Source of the DNA: Chara braunii
Lineage: Eukaryota > Streptophyta > Charophyceae > Charales > Characeae
DNA: 32,219 nt
Direction: 5' to 3'
Assembly: GCA_003427395.1 (NCBI GenBank)
Contig: BFEA01000196.1
Location: forward strand, 752,686-784,904
Shown: in pieces, positions 10,738 through 20,225 of the stretch
Numbering within the stretch: the stretch's first letter is position 1
Layout of the letters: each line of letters opens with the position of its first letter
Notes under the pieces: generated by a model
The model's input: only the letters and a program-made list of their open reading frames with translations
What the model was told of the DNA's origin: nothing
Database searches by the model: none
Made by a program: the position numbers and the translations under genes

Positions 10738-11334
10738 TCCCGCAATCCCTTTCAATCACTCTCTTTGATCTCCTTTGTAAGTTGCGCAAGCTATACGCGA
10801 AGCCCGAGGCGTCGGAAAGGCGCGACGTGCCTCATGGTGGGCAGAGTGACGGCGGGTGGCGGAGTTAGCGGTAGACTTGGGGTAAGGCAGTCGGAGGGAC
10901 TGAGCGGTGGTGGGGATCAGACGCCGACAGCGACAGGGCCTTGTGGCTATGGTTGTCGATGGTTTTGACGGATTGGGGACTGGGCCCGGAGCGGTCAGTT
11001 GAGACTCGAGAGAATTTTGTATTTTGAAGACGAGTTTTTTTCTCCATTGCTGCTTTATCCCCGTGTGATGTGTGCATGACTCCAAAGGTTGGGTAATTTG
11101 TTGTGCATGTCGAGTACGAAAGTCTATGGATGTGGAATGCTTCATTGAAAAGACTTTATGGGTATGCATGTGTGTATGCGCCGTTGGGCCTGATGAGCAG
11201 AAGTATCGAGGTATCGAGTGTCGATTGCTTGCATGTGGCATGATGTGGGCATCAATGCATCGGTCCTTCCCATCCCCCTTTTTATTTGATTATTTGCGCG
11301 AGTGTGTGTGATACGAGCCAACCTCCTTCCACCG

Positions 11335-11363
<29 letters not shown>
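11335..11363. repeat. (TC)n microsatellite in copy A
   Basis: A 29-nt TC run at the position where copy B carries a much longer run (24991-25062). Confidence 0.95.
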
Positions 11364-11365
<2 letters not shown>

Positions 11366-11457
11366 GTGACGGTCGGGACCCCAAGAGGAGGCCTACGAAT
11401 CCCCCTCGGCGGCGGCCAGTGGGGAGGGGGGTTTGGTATTTGGGAAGCGCCATGGGG

Positions 11458-12312
11458 NNNNNNNNNNNNNNNNNNNNNNNNNNNNNNNNNNNNNNNNNNN
11501 NNNNNNNNNNNNNNNNNNNNNNNNNNNNNNNNNNNNNNNNNNNNNNNNNNNNNNNNNNNNNNNNNNNNNNNNNNNNNNNNNNNNNNNNNNNNNNNNNNNN
11601 NNNNNNNNNNNNNNNNNNNNNNNNNNNNNNNNNNNNNNNNNNNNNNNNNNNNNNNNNNNNNNNNNNNNNNNNNNNNNNNNNNNNNNNNNNNNNNNNNNNN
11701 NNNNNNNNNNNNNNNNNNNNNNNNNNNNNNNNNNNNNNNNNNNNNNNNNNNNNNNNNNNNNNNNNNNNNNNNNNNNNNNNNNNNNNNNNNNNNNNNNNNN
11801 NNNNNNNNNNNNNNNNNNNNNNNNNNNNNNNNNNNNNNNNNNNNNNNNNNNNNNNNNNNNNNNNNNNNNNNNNNNNNNNNNNNNNNNNNNNNNNNNNNNN
11901 NNNNNNNNNNNNNNNNNNNNNNNNNNNNNNNNNNNNNNNNNNNNNNNNNNNNNNNNNNNNNNNNNNNNNNNNNNNNNNNNNNNNNNNNNNNNNNNNNNNN
12001 NNNNNNNNNNNNNNNNNNNNNNNNNNNNNNNNNNNNNNNNNNNNNNNNNNNNNNNNNNNNNNNNNNNNNNNNNNNNNNNNNNNNNNNNNNNNNNNNNNNN
12101 NNNNNNNNNNNNNNNNNNNNNNNNNNNNNNNNNNNNNNNNNNNNNNNNNNNNNNNNNNNNNNNNNNNNNNNNNNNNNNNNNNNNNNNNNNNNNNNNNNNN
12201 NNNNNNNNNNNNNNNNNNNNNNNNNNNNNNNNNNNNNNNNNNNNNNNNNNNNNNNNNNNNNNNNNNNNNNNNNNNNNNNNNNNNNNNNNNNNNNNNNNNN
12301 NNNNNNNNNNNN
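11458..12312. other. Assembly gap (855 N)
   Basis: A run of N. Its true length is unknown, so all open frames through it are meaningless. Confidence 1.

Positions 12313-12369
<57 letters not shown>
12313..12369. repeat. (AC)n microsatellite at gap edge
   Basis: A 57-nt AC run directly after the gap, probably the reason the assembly broke there. Confidence 0.98.
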
Positions 12370-12372
<3 letters not shown>

Positions 12373-13440
12373 AATTTTATGTTTGTCTGCTTTCTTGTTG
12401 TTGTATGTCCTCCCCCTTATCTTTTTCTAAGTGTTTTTGCTTGCCCAAATTGAGCACCCTTAAGTGGTGCCAAACAGTCGATGGTTCCTCGTTTGGAGTG
12501 CCTACTGCACTCTTATGGGGGCCGCTCAGTTCGGGATGTCTGTGTTGCATGTAGGTGATGACGGATGCTCGTCGGTGTTTCCCTGGCTCGGTGGGTGGTG
12601 GGAACCAACAGTCTGTGGGGTTCACCCGTGATGTGAGTAGGTGATGTGCTGCTTTGCTCCATGTTGGATGTGTGGACTGCCTCGTCTACGCACCATCGTC
12701 GCCTTGCTGCCTGTCCCGCTTGCTTTGCATGTGGTTCTCTGCAAGTTGTTGTGTTCGCTGTGTGGTGTGGCCGTGTTGTCGGTGTTGTCTTGCATTTCAC
12801 TGCTCTGCTGCCGTGCTGCCCATCCGCTGGCCGTGCCTTCGGTGTTTCCGCGCTGCGTGCATTGTCTTTCCTTGCAGTCGTTTTTGGCGTTGTGCAGCTG
12901 TGTTGCCTCTACTGTGCTGCCTGGTGCTCCACAGGGTCGCCGCCCGCTACTATGTTCCACTTGGGGACAGTCTGCCTTCAACAAGGGTCAAAGGGTTCAT
13001 GATCCAAACCATCTAATACGGAGATTCCTGCAGATCGTTGAGGGTTCAGCCTCCTGATGAGTCAGTGCAATTCCGACGAAACAATCTTTCATCATCAGTT
13101 CTTATTTTTTTCGGTCCTTGAAACTTTTATGGACTTCACTTTTTTTCTGATTTGCCTGCTTTGTGTGCGTGTTGTTGTCTGCTGTCCTATATCCCTTGTG
13201 CCATCCAGCCCTTCTTTTTTTTGGTGCCTGCCGTGTCTGTTGCTTGTGTTGTCTGCCCTCCCTCCTCTCCCATGCCCTCCTGCCTATGTGTTATCTTGGT
13301 GTCTGTCGCCCGTGTGTTTCGTTGTTGTCCCTTCCTTGCCTTTGGAATTGACTCTACTTTGATGCGTATTCTCCTCCTGAAGTGTTGCGATGGTATGGTG
13401 CATGGTTTTTACTATGCAGAGGCTTCTGCAATATGTGTTC
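12370..13440. other. T/C- and G/T-rich low-complexity DNA, no gene
   Basis: The plus strand is rich in TGTG, CTGC and CCTTCC words. Open frames (for example 12641-13057 and 13057-13362) are long only because the composition avoids stops; they translate to Cys/Leu/Val/Pro-rich sequence without domains, and alternative frames are equally open. Confidence 0.6.
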
Positions 13441-13573
13441 ACACACATCATCACACACACACACACACACGTTCACACACAAATATTAAAAGGCCCCGAA
13501 AATATATATATATATATATATTTTCCATTCCTTGATTGTTTCCTTCGGACGCAAAAAAAAAAAAAAAAAAAAA
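13441..13573. repeat. AC, AT and A-run cluster
   Basis: A CA microsatellite (about 13441-13481), an AT run (13501-13521) and a 21-nt poly(A) (13553-13573) follow in close succession. The poly(A) could be a retroposon tail, but no retroposon body is recognisable before it. Confidence 0.9.
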
Positions 13574-13733
13574 GCGTAAAAACGAAGAATACAAAGAACT
13601 GCCAACCAAAAATCCCCCCCCCAAAAAACCTTTTTCTTTAATTTATTTTTCAATTTCTCTTCTCCACCTTTTCTGTTTTTTTATTTTTTATAATTCTAAA
13701 AACTTATCTGTTTCCAAAAAAATAAAAAATGGG

Positions 13734-13760
13734 GTTGTAGGGATTAAAAATCCCTACAAC
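13734..13760. repeat. Perfect 12-bp inverted repeat with 3-nt loop
   Basis: GTTGTAGGGATT is followed by AAA and then AATCCCTACAAC, an exact complement. A/T-rich DNA surrounds it within the copy A insertion. It could form a stable hairpin or be the closed remnant of a very short inverted-repeat element. Confidence 0.85.
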
Positions 13761-13996
13761 TCCATATTTTTTTATTTTTTTTTACCCATTAATACCCCCG
13801 GCGGCGCGGACGAGTTCGGTCGTGGACGCGGCCGTATATATGGCCGCCCTCCAAGGTCGACCCCGCGGACGCGTCCGTGGGTGTTTCGTAGGAGGAGGCG
13901 AATACTTTCAGAGAGATCGGCCAGGCGCTTCCTCAGGAAGCGTTCCTCAGGAAGCGGCCAACCTCTCTGTATCCACCACGGTCGAAGGGTGCTTGA

Positions 13997-14563
13997 CACC
14001 GCGTTGAGGTTGATAATACAGAGAAGAGACGGAGAAAGAAAGTTGGGCGCATCCTTCTTCAACTACCAACCTCTCCGTATCCACCACGGTCCACGGACGG
14101 AGGCGTGGGCTGTCGCCCGAGCTCGGACCTGGCCTCAGAGCGTCGCAACACGCTTCCGCCCTTCCCGATCGCGGACGATGATGGCATCTACAGTGATGCG
14201 GACGTGCGGAGCCTGCTGCGGCAAATTGAGCCAATCCACCTTTATAACCTGACCCAGGCATGCCATATAGGCAGAAGTGGGTTTTCACTGATTGAGTGAT
14301 TTGCCTCCTCGCCTTTAATTTTGTCGTACACCGACCTCACAGTGTTGCCTTGGTCCACCGTGCACGCCACCGAGCGACCACGGTTTAATTGTCAATGGTC
14401 TCGTCAACGAGACTCGTGCTCGTGGCTGCGATTGGTCCTGGGGTATGAAGGGGCTACCCGATTCCCCGAACTCTCCCGCAACGCGGGTGCGCTCCCTGCC
14501 CATTTCCGAACCTGGGTTCCGTCAACCTGTTCGACCCCGGGCGAGTCCGTCCGCACGGACTAG
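13997..14563 (+). pseudogene. Decayed open frame in copy A (unrecognised)
   Basis: A frame open from 13997 runs through ADDDGIYSDADVRSLL and EPIHLYNLTQACHI to a TGA at 14297-14299, then stays open to a TAG at 14561-14563. Copy B has the same frame with CGA at that TGA, while B has TAA (25325-25327 and 25658-25660) where A has sense codons. Each copy thus lacks stops present in the other, suggesting a longer ancestral frame. I recognise no domain. A second frame across 14095-14250 is also open in both copies, so the true coding frame is not settled. Confidence 0.35.
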
Positions 14564-15058
14564 ACGAGTCCAACAACGAAGTCTGAACCTGTTTTCGGGG
14601 CCTCCACCCTTAAGGCCCGCATGAACCATGCGCCTCGGGGAACGGAATTCCGCCCCCGTCCGCTTCGTCTTTCGCCTCCTCTCCTCTCATCTGTTATTTT
14701 ATTTTTTCCTGGAAAAAAAGAAAAAAAGATGACGATCGGGTCGTAGGACCCCGTCCTCCCCTCATCCGCCATCGATGACAGCCCAAATCCCCGCCTAAGC
14801 ACCTCAGTCCGAAGCAAGAGTCCCCCGTTTCGTCCGGATGACTCAACCCCCACGGCCAAAAATCCTCGGCCACACTCCTAAGTACTCTGATCAGAGTCCG
14901 AAGTACGGAATGCTGCGAGGGGCGTGAGGTTGGGCTCCGAGGTCCCCTTTGAGACGGCTGTCCATTTTTGTTAGGATCTGCTATTTATTTCATAGATTAT
15001 TCTTCTTCTTTGCCTTGTTTTAATTACGGATAGGCTGGCGTCTCGGCGCCATCGGACC

Positions 15059-16163
15059 ATGAACGCCAATCATAACCAGCGAAGGGGGTGGGGGCGAAAC
15101 CAACCCCGCGCCATGGTGGAACCAGGACAGGGAGTGGATAATAATGCTGGGATGGCTGACCATCCCCTGTACTTTGTCCCTCCGCCTTCGGAGGTTGCCA
15201 TTTTATCCGAAGATGAAACAAACCCATGTACTTGGCTGGCGGCCCTGAAGGCCCAAAAGGGACGGTCCAATTACTTCGGGAAAAGATTATGGAAAGGTTA
15301 GTAGGGACAGCGTTCGAATGGTATGGACAAAACGTCTATACCAACTAGCCCACTTTCCAGAGAAAATTTCTCGAATGCTTTAATCACATCGCGTTGGGGC
15401 AATGTTTACGCCTAATCAAGGAATACACTCAACAGCCCCGGGAAACTCTGGCGAGATACGAGGAGCGCTTCACCTACCTAGTTGAACGCTCTGGGTTGAT
15501 GAGAAAATGGTGCGAACCGATTTTGCCCGGGGATTATCTGATTCCCAACTGCGAAAAAAGATCTGTAAGAAATGCAACCCAATTAAGCATACCTTGACTG
15601 AGCTAATCCAGTATGCTATCAAGTATGGGAAATAAAATTAGGATATGGGGTTGGACTTAGAATCTGACGAAGACGACCCATCGGGTGTCCGACGCTATAG
15701 CTATTCCGCTACGGCTCGGATGTTCGAAGACTGTTTCGGGTTAGGACCAGCCAAGAAAAACCCGGACCGAAGGGCCCCATCTTCTTCCTTGGCCTCTCAG
15801 CGCCCTATACAGACGCCAAAAGGACAGGAAGTAGATGAACCCTTGATGAAAGAGATAGTCGCACAACTTGTGACGGTTGTGGCGCCTTTAACCGAGCTCG
15901 TTCAGAGCTGGCAGAGGCAAAGGGCGGCAATAGCCAAGAGACAGTCAGTGGTTGTGGCCGCTAGAGCGGCGTTACCTCGGCTTGTGGCGGCCGAGGTCAC
16001 ACAGCCTCTGCGATGCTATAATCGTAATCAACCCGGCCACTTGGCCAAAGACTGTCCACGACCTCAGACTCAGGTAGGTATTGCTGGCCCATCCCACATC
16101 CCGCTAGCAGCTCCAACCGCTGCAGGTGAAGGGCGGGTGCCGACATGGATGCGGGGACATTAG
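15059..16163 (+). pseudogene. gag: gag of gypsy-type element, frameshifted
   Basis: Gag would form the particle that packages element RNA in the cytoplasm. The ATG at 15059 has a good context (ACCATGA). The first frame ends at TAG 15299. The frame then shifts, and the gag core follows (GTAFEWYGQNV, then LIKEYTQQPRETLARYEERF, 15289-15597) with an in-frame TAG at 15346. A further shift leads to 15645-16163, which contains an acidic and Gln-rich linker and then the zinc knuckle at 16014-16055. The knuckle reads C-Y-N-R-N-Q-P-G-H-L-A-K-D-C: the second cysteine of C-x2-C-x4-H-x4-C is arginine (CGT, one transition from TGT). The gene is clearly inactive. Confidence 0.75.
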
Positions 16164-16842
16164 ACATGGTGGCCCCGGTTGCCGCCGAAATTGGAATCGA
16201 TGAATACCTGGCGACCGCGAAGCTTGAACCTGGGACCATTGGCGTAATCCGCCATACCCCGCGAGTTGCCGGGGAAAGTGACTTAGGACCGTGGAGGCCA
16301 GTACCTATTCCCTACCTGTTGACCATTTCGAAAGCCGCCAATGAGAAACTAATTGAAAGATGCCTGAAGAATCGTCGCCGGTTCGAAGAAGACCGAAGGT
16401 GTAAAAACTTGGCAATCCATGACCCATTTGTGGATATCGAAACTCAACCATCCACCTCGAAAACTCACGAGGCCAACCGAGTCTGGATGATCCGCGTCGT
16501 GGATCCACCATTGGAGACACCCAAGGTGTTTCTTCGGGCGTACCCGATTACCTGGAAAAGTGTCCAGCTTGATTGTGAGGTATGGGGAAGTCCCTCGACC
16601 ACGATCATGGATTCGGGATCGTCGGCCGTAGCTATCTCTATAAGCTTGACGAAACGTTTCGGTCGGGAGAAGTAGGTTCAGCCCCTCCAACCCGATGAGA
16701 TGTATGTATCCGCCACAAAAGATAGTATTCACTGTAAGGGATGGATTATGGATGTTCCTATAAGAGTTGGGCGGGTGCATTGTTTGTGTGATGCGATTGT
16801 GTTAGATATGCACGCGTATAATGTGCTTCTAGGAATCCCGTG
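16145..16842 (+). pseudogene. Retropepsin-like aspartic protease, broken
   Basis: Retropepsins cut the element polyprotein. A catalytic-type D-S-G-S-S lies at 16610-16624, in TTIMDSGSSAVAISISL. After an in-frame TAG at 16673 the same frame continues with VPIRVGRV and ends in the typical domain close HAYNVLLGIPW (16790-16842), then TAG. The ~150 residues before DSG are a linker with no recognised domain. This region starts in a different frame from the gag zinc knuckle, overlapping the gag frame by 19 bp at 16145-16163. The usual conserved T of D-T/S-G is S, which is acceptable in this family. Confidence 0.7.
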
Positions 16843-17345
16843 GTAGGAGGCGGTAGGCGCGCGGATGCATCTTGACAGTTCTAACTTCTAAGATAGTGCT
16901 CACTTCGGCCCACCCTAAGCCCCAAATGATACCCATGAGAATGGTCGTACGTGTACACGCACAACCAACCCCTTGCATTTCCACCGAGGTTGCAGAGTCA
17001 ACATGGTTCGACGGGTATCAATGGGGGAAGAACGACCCGCAACAGGAACTGAGGATGCGGACGAACCCGGTCTGTATCCGATACGAATTCAAAACCGGTT
17101 CCGCCAACTGTAGCGACACGTGTCGACAAATGTTAACCAGAGTGAGTCTAGTTGGGATTAGTTGTTCTCCTCTACTGTGACAGGGGAACCATTGCTGAGG
17201 GTGTCAAAAATAATTGATCTCTCGGAACCCCCTGCGTCCTTGTATCTTGGAACGGACCCCCTCTCGGAGATTTGTCGAGCTTAGGGTCCTATGCGACCTA
17301 TCTTTTAGGTCCCCGTGACCCCTACTCACAAACGCCAAGGCCGCC

Positions 17346-18337
17346 GTGCTTTTGGACGAAGGGATAGCGTTTCAGCCCGCGACCCCTGAAAACGCGTGGG
17401 GCCCAAGGGAACTCCTGCAGTCCTTTTCAGTAGAACCCTCGGTCAAAGCTGAAATCGATGGAGAAACCGAAACGGAAAACGAACCAATACTAGCCGTCTA
17501 TCGGGCTACCCCACACGGCAGTACAAGGGTGTCCCCATTTCAACTGAGAACCAATAGTATCCCCCAGGTGCAGTTGTCACCCCTAGTGGGTACAAAGGTT
17601 AGAGCGACTGGGGCTCAACAGCGGGAAAAGGCCCAGCCTACGTTGCGACTTGTACTCATCCCCGTACGAGTACGAGTTGTGCTCATTTCTTGTACGCTAC
17701 TCGTACTCAAGGCCCCGTACGACTTTTTTTCATTTTTTTACTGTTTTTAAATTTTTTTTCTCACACCCTAATAAGCATCTGCAGATGGTGATCAGGCAAA
17801 TGTTGCTTGTTTCAGGACCTACCCCCGTACGTGTACGTTCGCTAATGTAGGGCCCAACATTACATGAATCTGATGGCTAGGACCTACCCCTCGTTAGCTC
17901 GCAGGCGACAGAGGGTCGTGGATCTAACGCACCAGCAGCAGATCAAAGATTATGAGAACCGACATGCCTCCGCTGGTCCACTACCCCGCTATAAGGTCGG
18001 GGATCTAGTGCAGGTACGGAAATCCGCACGCTCCTCCAAGATCCACCCTCGCTATACTAGCATTTACGAGGTGACGAAATCTGGTGCACAAGGCCAGCAC
18101 TCTGTGAAGCTGATCCCCCGGCACAGCGCACAGGCCAGGCCGCTGACTCGCCACGTTGCTGCCCTTCGCCCATTCCAGCCATCGCTGGATCGTGAGCGGG
18201 TTCAGGCCCTGTCCCAGCCTTCTCATTTTGCTTCCTCGTCCTCACTTGCTTGTTCTTCTTCCTCTTTCCAAACCACTTCGCCGTTTGGGGTTGAGGACTC
18301 GATCGCGCAAGATGAGCCAGCAACAGCAGGGGAATGA
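17346..18337 (+). pseudogene. Integrase C-terminal part, interrupted by a small transposon
   Basis: Integrase would insert element DNA into the genome. The fragment begins in frame near 17346, with the end of the catalytic core signature AVYRATPHGSTRVSPFQL at about 17485-17550. The frame is broken at 17638-17850 by the hAT-like element and resumes at 17852. The resumed part holds the integrase C-terminal module: PLPRYKVGDLVQVRKS, then RYTSIYEV and HVAALRPF, followed by a Ser/Pro-rich tail to TGA 18335-18337. The HHCC zinc finger and most of the D-D-E core are missing. Removal of the insertion plus one target duplication leaves one continuous frame. Confidence 0.75.
17638..17850. mobile_element. 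hAT-like miniature element, copy 1 (213 bp)
   Basis: The element begins CTACGTTGCGAC and ends with the complement of CTACATTAGCGAAC, an imperfect terminal inverted repeat. It is flanked by GGCCCAGC (17630-17637) and GGCCCAAC (17851-17858), an 8-bp duplication with one mismatch. The interior is rich in CGTAC/GTACG words, T-rich in the middle, and has no coding capacity. The second copy is at 28652-29006. 8-bp duplications are typical of hAT elements, though P and Merlin elements also make them. It sits in the integrase pseudogene. Confidence 0.82.
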
Positions 18338-20225
18338 GCTAGTTGAGCATTTCCAACTGCCGATCAAGGATAATTTATTGCGGCATCGATTCAATGATGA
18401 TCGACAGGTGCAGTACGACGCTCAGCAGGTGAATGTGCCCAGGCCCAACATCACAGATCTCACCACGTACTCGCTCTTGAGCGAACGAGTAACCTACACG
18501 TGGGTGTACATGGATGTTACTCAGCTGCCTGGTCGGGAAACCACCAGGGTGTTCATCGAGTTCCGCACGCTCCAGGTGGCTACCAACTTCGTGCACATTG
18601 TCGCCACTTTCATCGGCGACTTGACGCTCCTGGACGATCAACATTGAGACCCGGTGTGGAACTTCTTGCGAGAGTACGTGGTGCAGGTAGCGAGATTGGT
18701 GGCACGCGCGCAGGGAAGGGGCCATCGATTCACGCCATATCACTCACTGCTACGACGGATGCCGGACGGACCGCTGACACTTGTGCCTCAATTGCCCGCA
18801 CAAGCCATCCCCGCCCCCTCATACTAAATGCCTCCCTTCTTTTCTTACACCACCCTCCCCTATCAACTCACGGAGAGCCGCTACCCCATTATAAATTTTC
18901 CCGAGTACCTGGTGGAGCTGGACAATGTGGAGCTGCTGCAGAAAGCTGAGGAGGACACGTGGGAATTGCACCGCGCACTGTATCAATCGGTGGTGTTGGG
19001 CATGTTCGTGTCGTATGATGATCACAACATCGTCGAGAACCTGCAGGTGTACTACGTCATCTCGTGGCCTAAGTCGGAGAAGAACGAGGGCACAGTGGCA
19101 TTATACCCATTCGGGGCGATCGGGACGAGCAGGCCGGGACTGTTGGAACTCACTCAATCGAGTTGTTGTCTATCGCGCAAGTGATCGCCGACGAAGAAGA
19201 GGATATCCAACTCCGTCTGCCAACAACATCGGCTCCACGGCGATCTTACCACTCGGCGGTGATACCGGACTATATCGAACGGGAGGGGGAAAAGGTGGTG
19301 AGCATTGTCGATCGAAAGTCGCTGCGGCCTCCCTCATCCTACCCCAAGCCAGTAGCCCCGAGGGACCTCAGGAAGACGCTCAAGAAGAGACGTCGCCAGC
19401 CATCGCCAGAAGCGCAAGGAAATCGAGTGGGACCCGGAGAAGAGGTGGACAAGGTCGGGCGGGTGCAGAAGCCAGATCTCGTTCTAGAGAGCAAGGCGAC
19501 ACCGATCGAGGGACCTTCGTCGGGGGAAGTAGCAGAAACAAGCAGATTTCGGATACGCGGGAACCCTCCGGAGCCGACATCTCAGCCGCTGCTCCTTCCC
19601 AACCTCAATCTTGATGGAGCCGGCCCATCAGCACCAGCAGGAGGAGAAGGAGTGGGAAGAGTACCATATCCCGCACATAGACCCCCCATCCTCGTAGGAC
19701 CTTTCCGCTTCCCCCAGCCACCCAGGCGTGCCCCGGTCATTGTCGTGTTCATGGTGGAGCCGGACGGTCCACCCAACGGATGTCGTGTTCATGGTGGAGC
19801 CTGCAACCATCAGGCTTGAAGCGATCGAAGGGGCCCCGCGTCCTAATCCTGCACGGGAGCCATATCTGGAGCCGCTATTTGAAGGATGCATCGCGGCCAG
19901 ACTAGCAGGAACGCTCATCTACAAGGCCTGCCAGCGGCCGAATGTAATGTACCATTTCCTTGTCATCGCGGTGCTCAGGAGGGAGTGAAGGCCATATACC
20001 GAGACCCATCTAGTGATGACGGGTCCCGGGAATCGCACGGTGCGGCGATGGGTTGTTCGGGCTACTGCGGATCTAGCACCACGCGTATTGGCACACGTAC
20101 GGGGGGCGTTTCTCTATCCCTACTTTATCAATGGGGTGGAGACGCCGGCTATTCCGACTGAGCAAGCGGTCTTTCTTCCTGCTCTTCCTCCCCCTCTTAA
20201 TCCCGAGATCGACCATTTCCTCTAA
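18312..20225 (+). pseudogene. Unrecognised extra ORF region downstream of integrase
   Basis: An ATG at 18312 overlaps the end of the integrase frame (stop at 18335) in another frame. Open sequence runs 18312-18644, TGA, 18648-18824, then TAA directly followed by ATG (18825-18830), then 18828 to about 19160. After a frame change it continues from 19163 to about 19780. A 40-bp duplication shifts the frame back, and it runs on to TAA 20223-20225 with one TGA at 19986. That is about 630 codons with few lesions. Composition looks coding: an N-terminal part rich in acidic and aromatic residues (FPEYLVELDNVELL, YVISWPKSEKNEG), a basic Pro-rich middle (LRKTLKKRRRQPSPEA), and an end with GAFLYPYFINGVETPAIP. 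I see no membrane segment typical of an envelope protein and recognise no family. Extra ORFs after integrase are known in some plant gypsy lineages. Confidence 0.55.
19741..19801. repeat. 40-bp tandem duplication inside the extra ORF
   Basis: A 21-nt block beginning TGTCGTGTTCATGG and ending GGTGGAGCC occurs at 19741 and again at 19781, exactly 40 bp apart. 40 is not a multiple of three, so it changes the reading frame. The downstream frame matches that of the first part of the region. Confidence 0.8.

Larger units (their letters stand above)
11392..13892. mobile_element. ~2.5-kb insertion with terminal inverted repeats inside copy A
   Basis: Copy B is contiguous at AAGAGGAGG-TGGATACTTTC, whereas copy A is split there. 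The inserted DNA begins CCTACGAATCCCCC and ends with the complement of CCTACGAAACACCC. The first 8 bases match perfectly and about 18 of the first 23 agree. AGGAGG flanks both ends (11386-11391 and 13893-13898), while the empty site in B has it once, consistent with a target duplication of about 6 bp or slightly more. The interior holds the assembly gap, AC and AT microsatellites, T/C-rich low-complexity DNA and a poly(A) run. No transposase is visible, so it may be non-autonomous, or the gene may lie in the gap. The superfamily is not resolved. Confidence 0.6.
10161..14932 (+). mobile_element. Copy A of a ~2.25-kb repeat, candidate 5' LTR, split by an insertion
   Basis: 10161-11391 and 13893-14932 align in order with the contiguous copy B at 23834-26078, with perhaps 85-90% identity by eye. 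Without the insertion copy A is about 2265 bp; B is about 2245 bp. Both start TG, carry CTATAAAT in the first third, a CT run in the middle, and end at GGGGCGTGAGGTTG. The gag ATG at 15059 lies about 126 bp after A's end, as expected for a 5' LTR plus leader. Against the LTR reading, the 3' end is not CA, no primer-binding site is clear, and I could not find a 5-bp duplication outside A and B. It could also be an independent dispersed repeat. Confidence 0.6.
14933..20225 (+). mobile_element. Decayed Ty3/gypsy-type internal region with extra downstream ORF
   Basis: Ordered pieces of an LTR retrotransposon follow copy A: gag (from 15059), a zinc knuckle (16014), retropepsin (DSG at 16610), the integrase C-terminus (to 18337), and then an unassigned coding region to 20225. 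No reverse transcriptase (YxDD-type) or RNase H sequence is visible between protease and integrase, where only ~500 bp remain instead of the usual two or more kilobases. The copy is therefore internally deleted as well as frameshifted. The protease-then-integrase order cannot separate Ty1/copia from Ty3/gypsy while RT is missing; I favour gypsy from the integrase end (YRATPHGSTRVSPFQL then YKVGDLVQV) and the gag style. Confidence 0.78.

Noticed and set aside
11142-12554. Several long open frames across the gap
   Set aside because: They consist of N and an AC repeat; no real coding sequence is present.
12641-13362. Cys/Leu-rich membrane-like proteins
   Set aside because: Three overlapping frames are equally open in T/C-rich low-complexity DNA, with no domain or start context favouring one.
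17219-17235. Shared TCGGAACCCCCTGCG with 20528 as LTR ends
   Set aside because: A 15-nt match alone is near chance level in this window and the flanks do not align.
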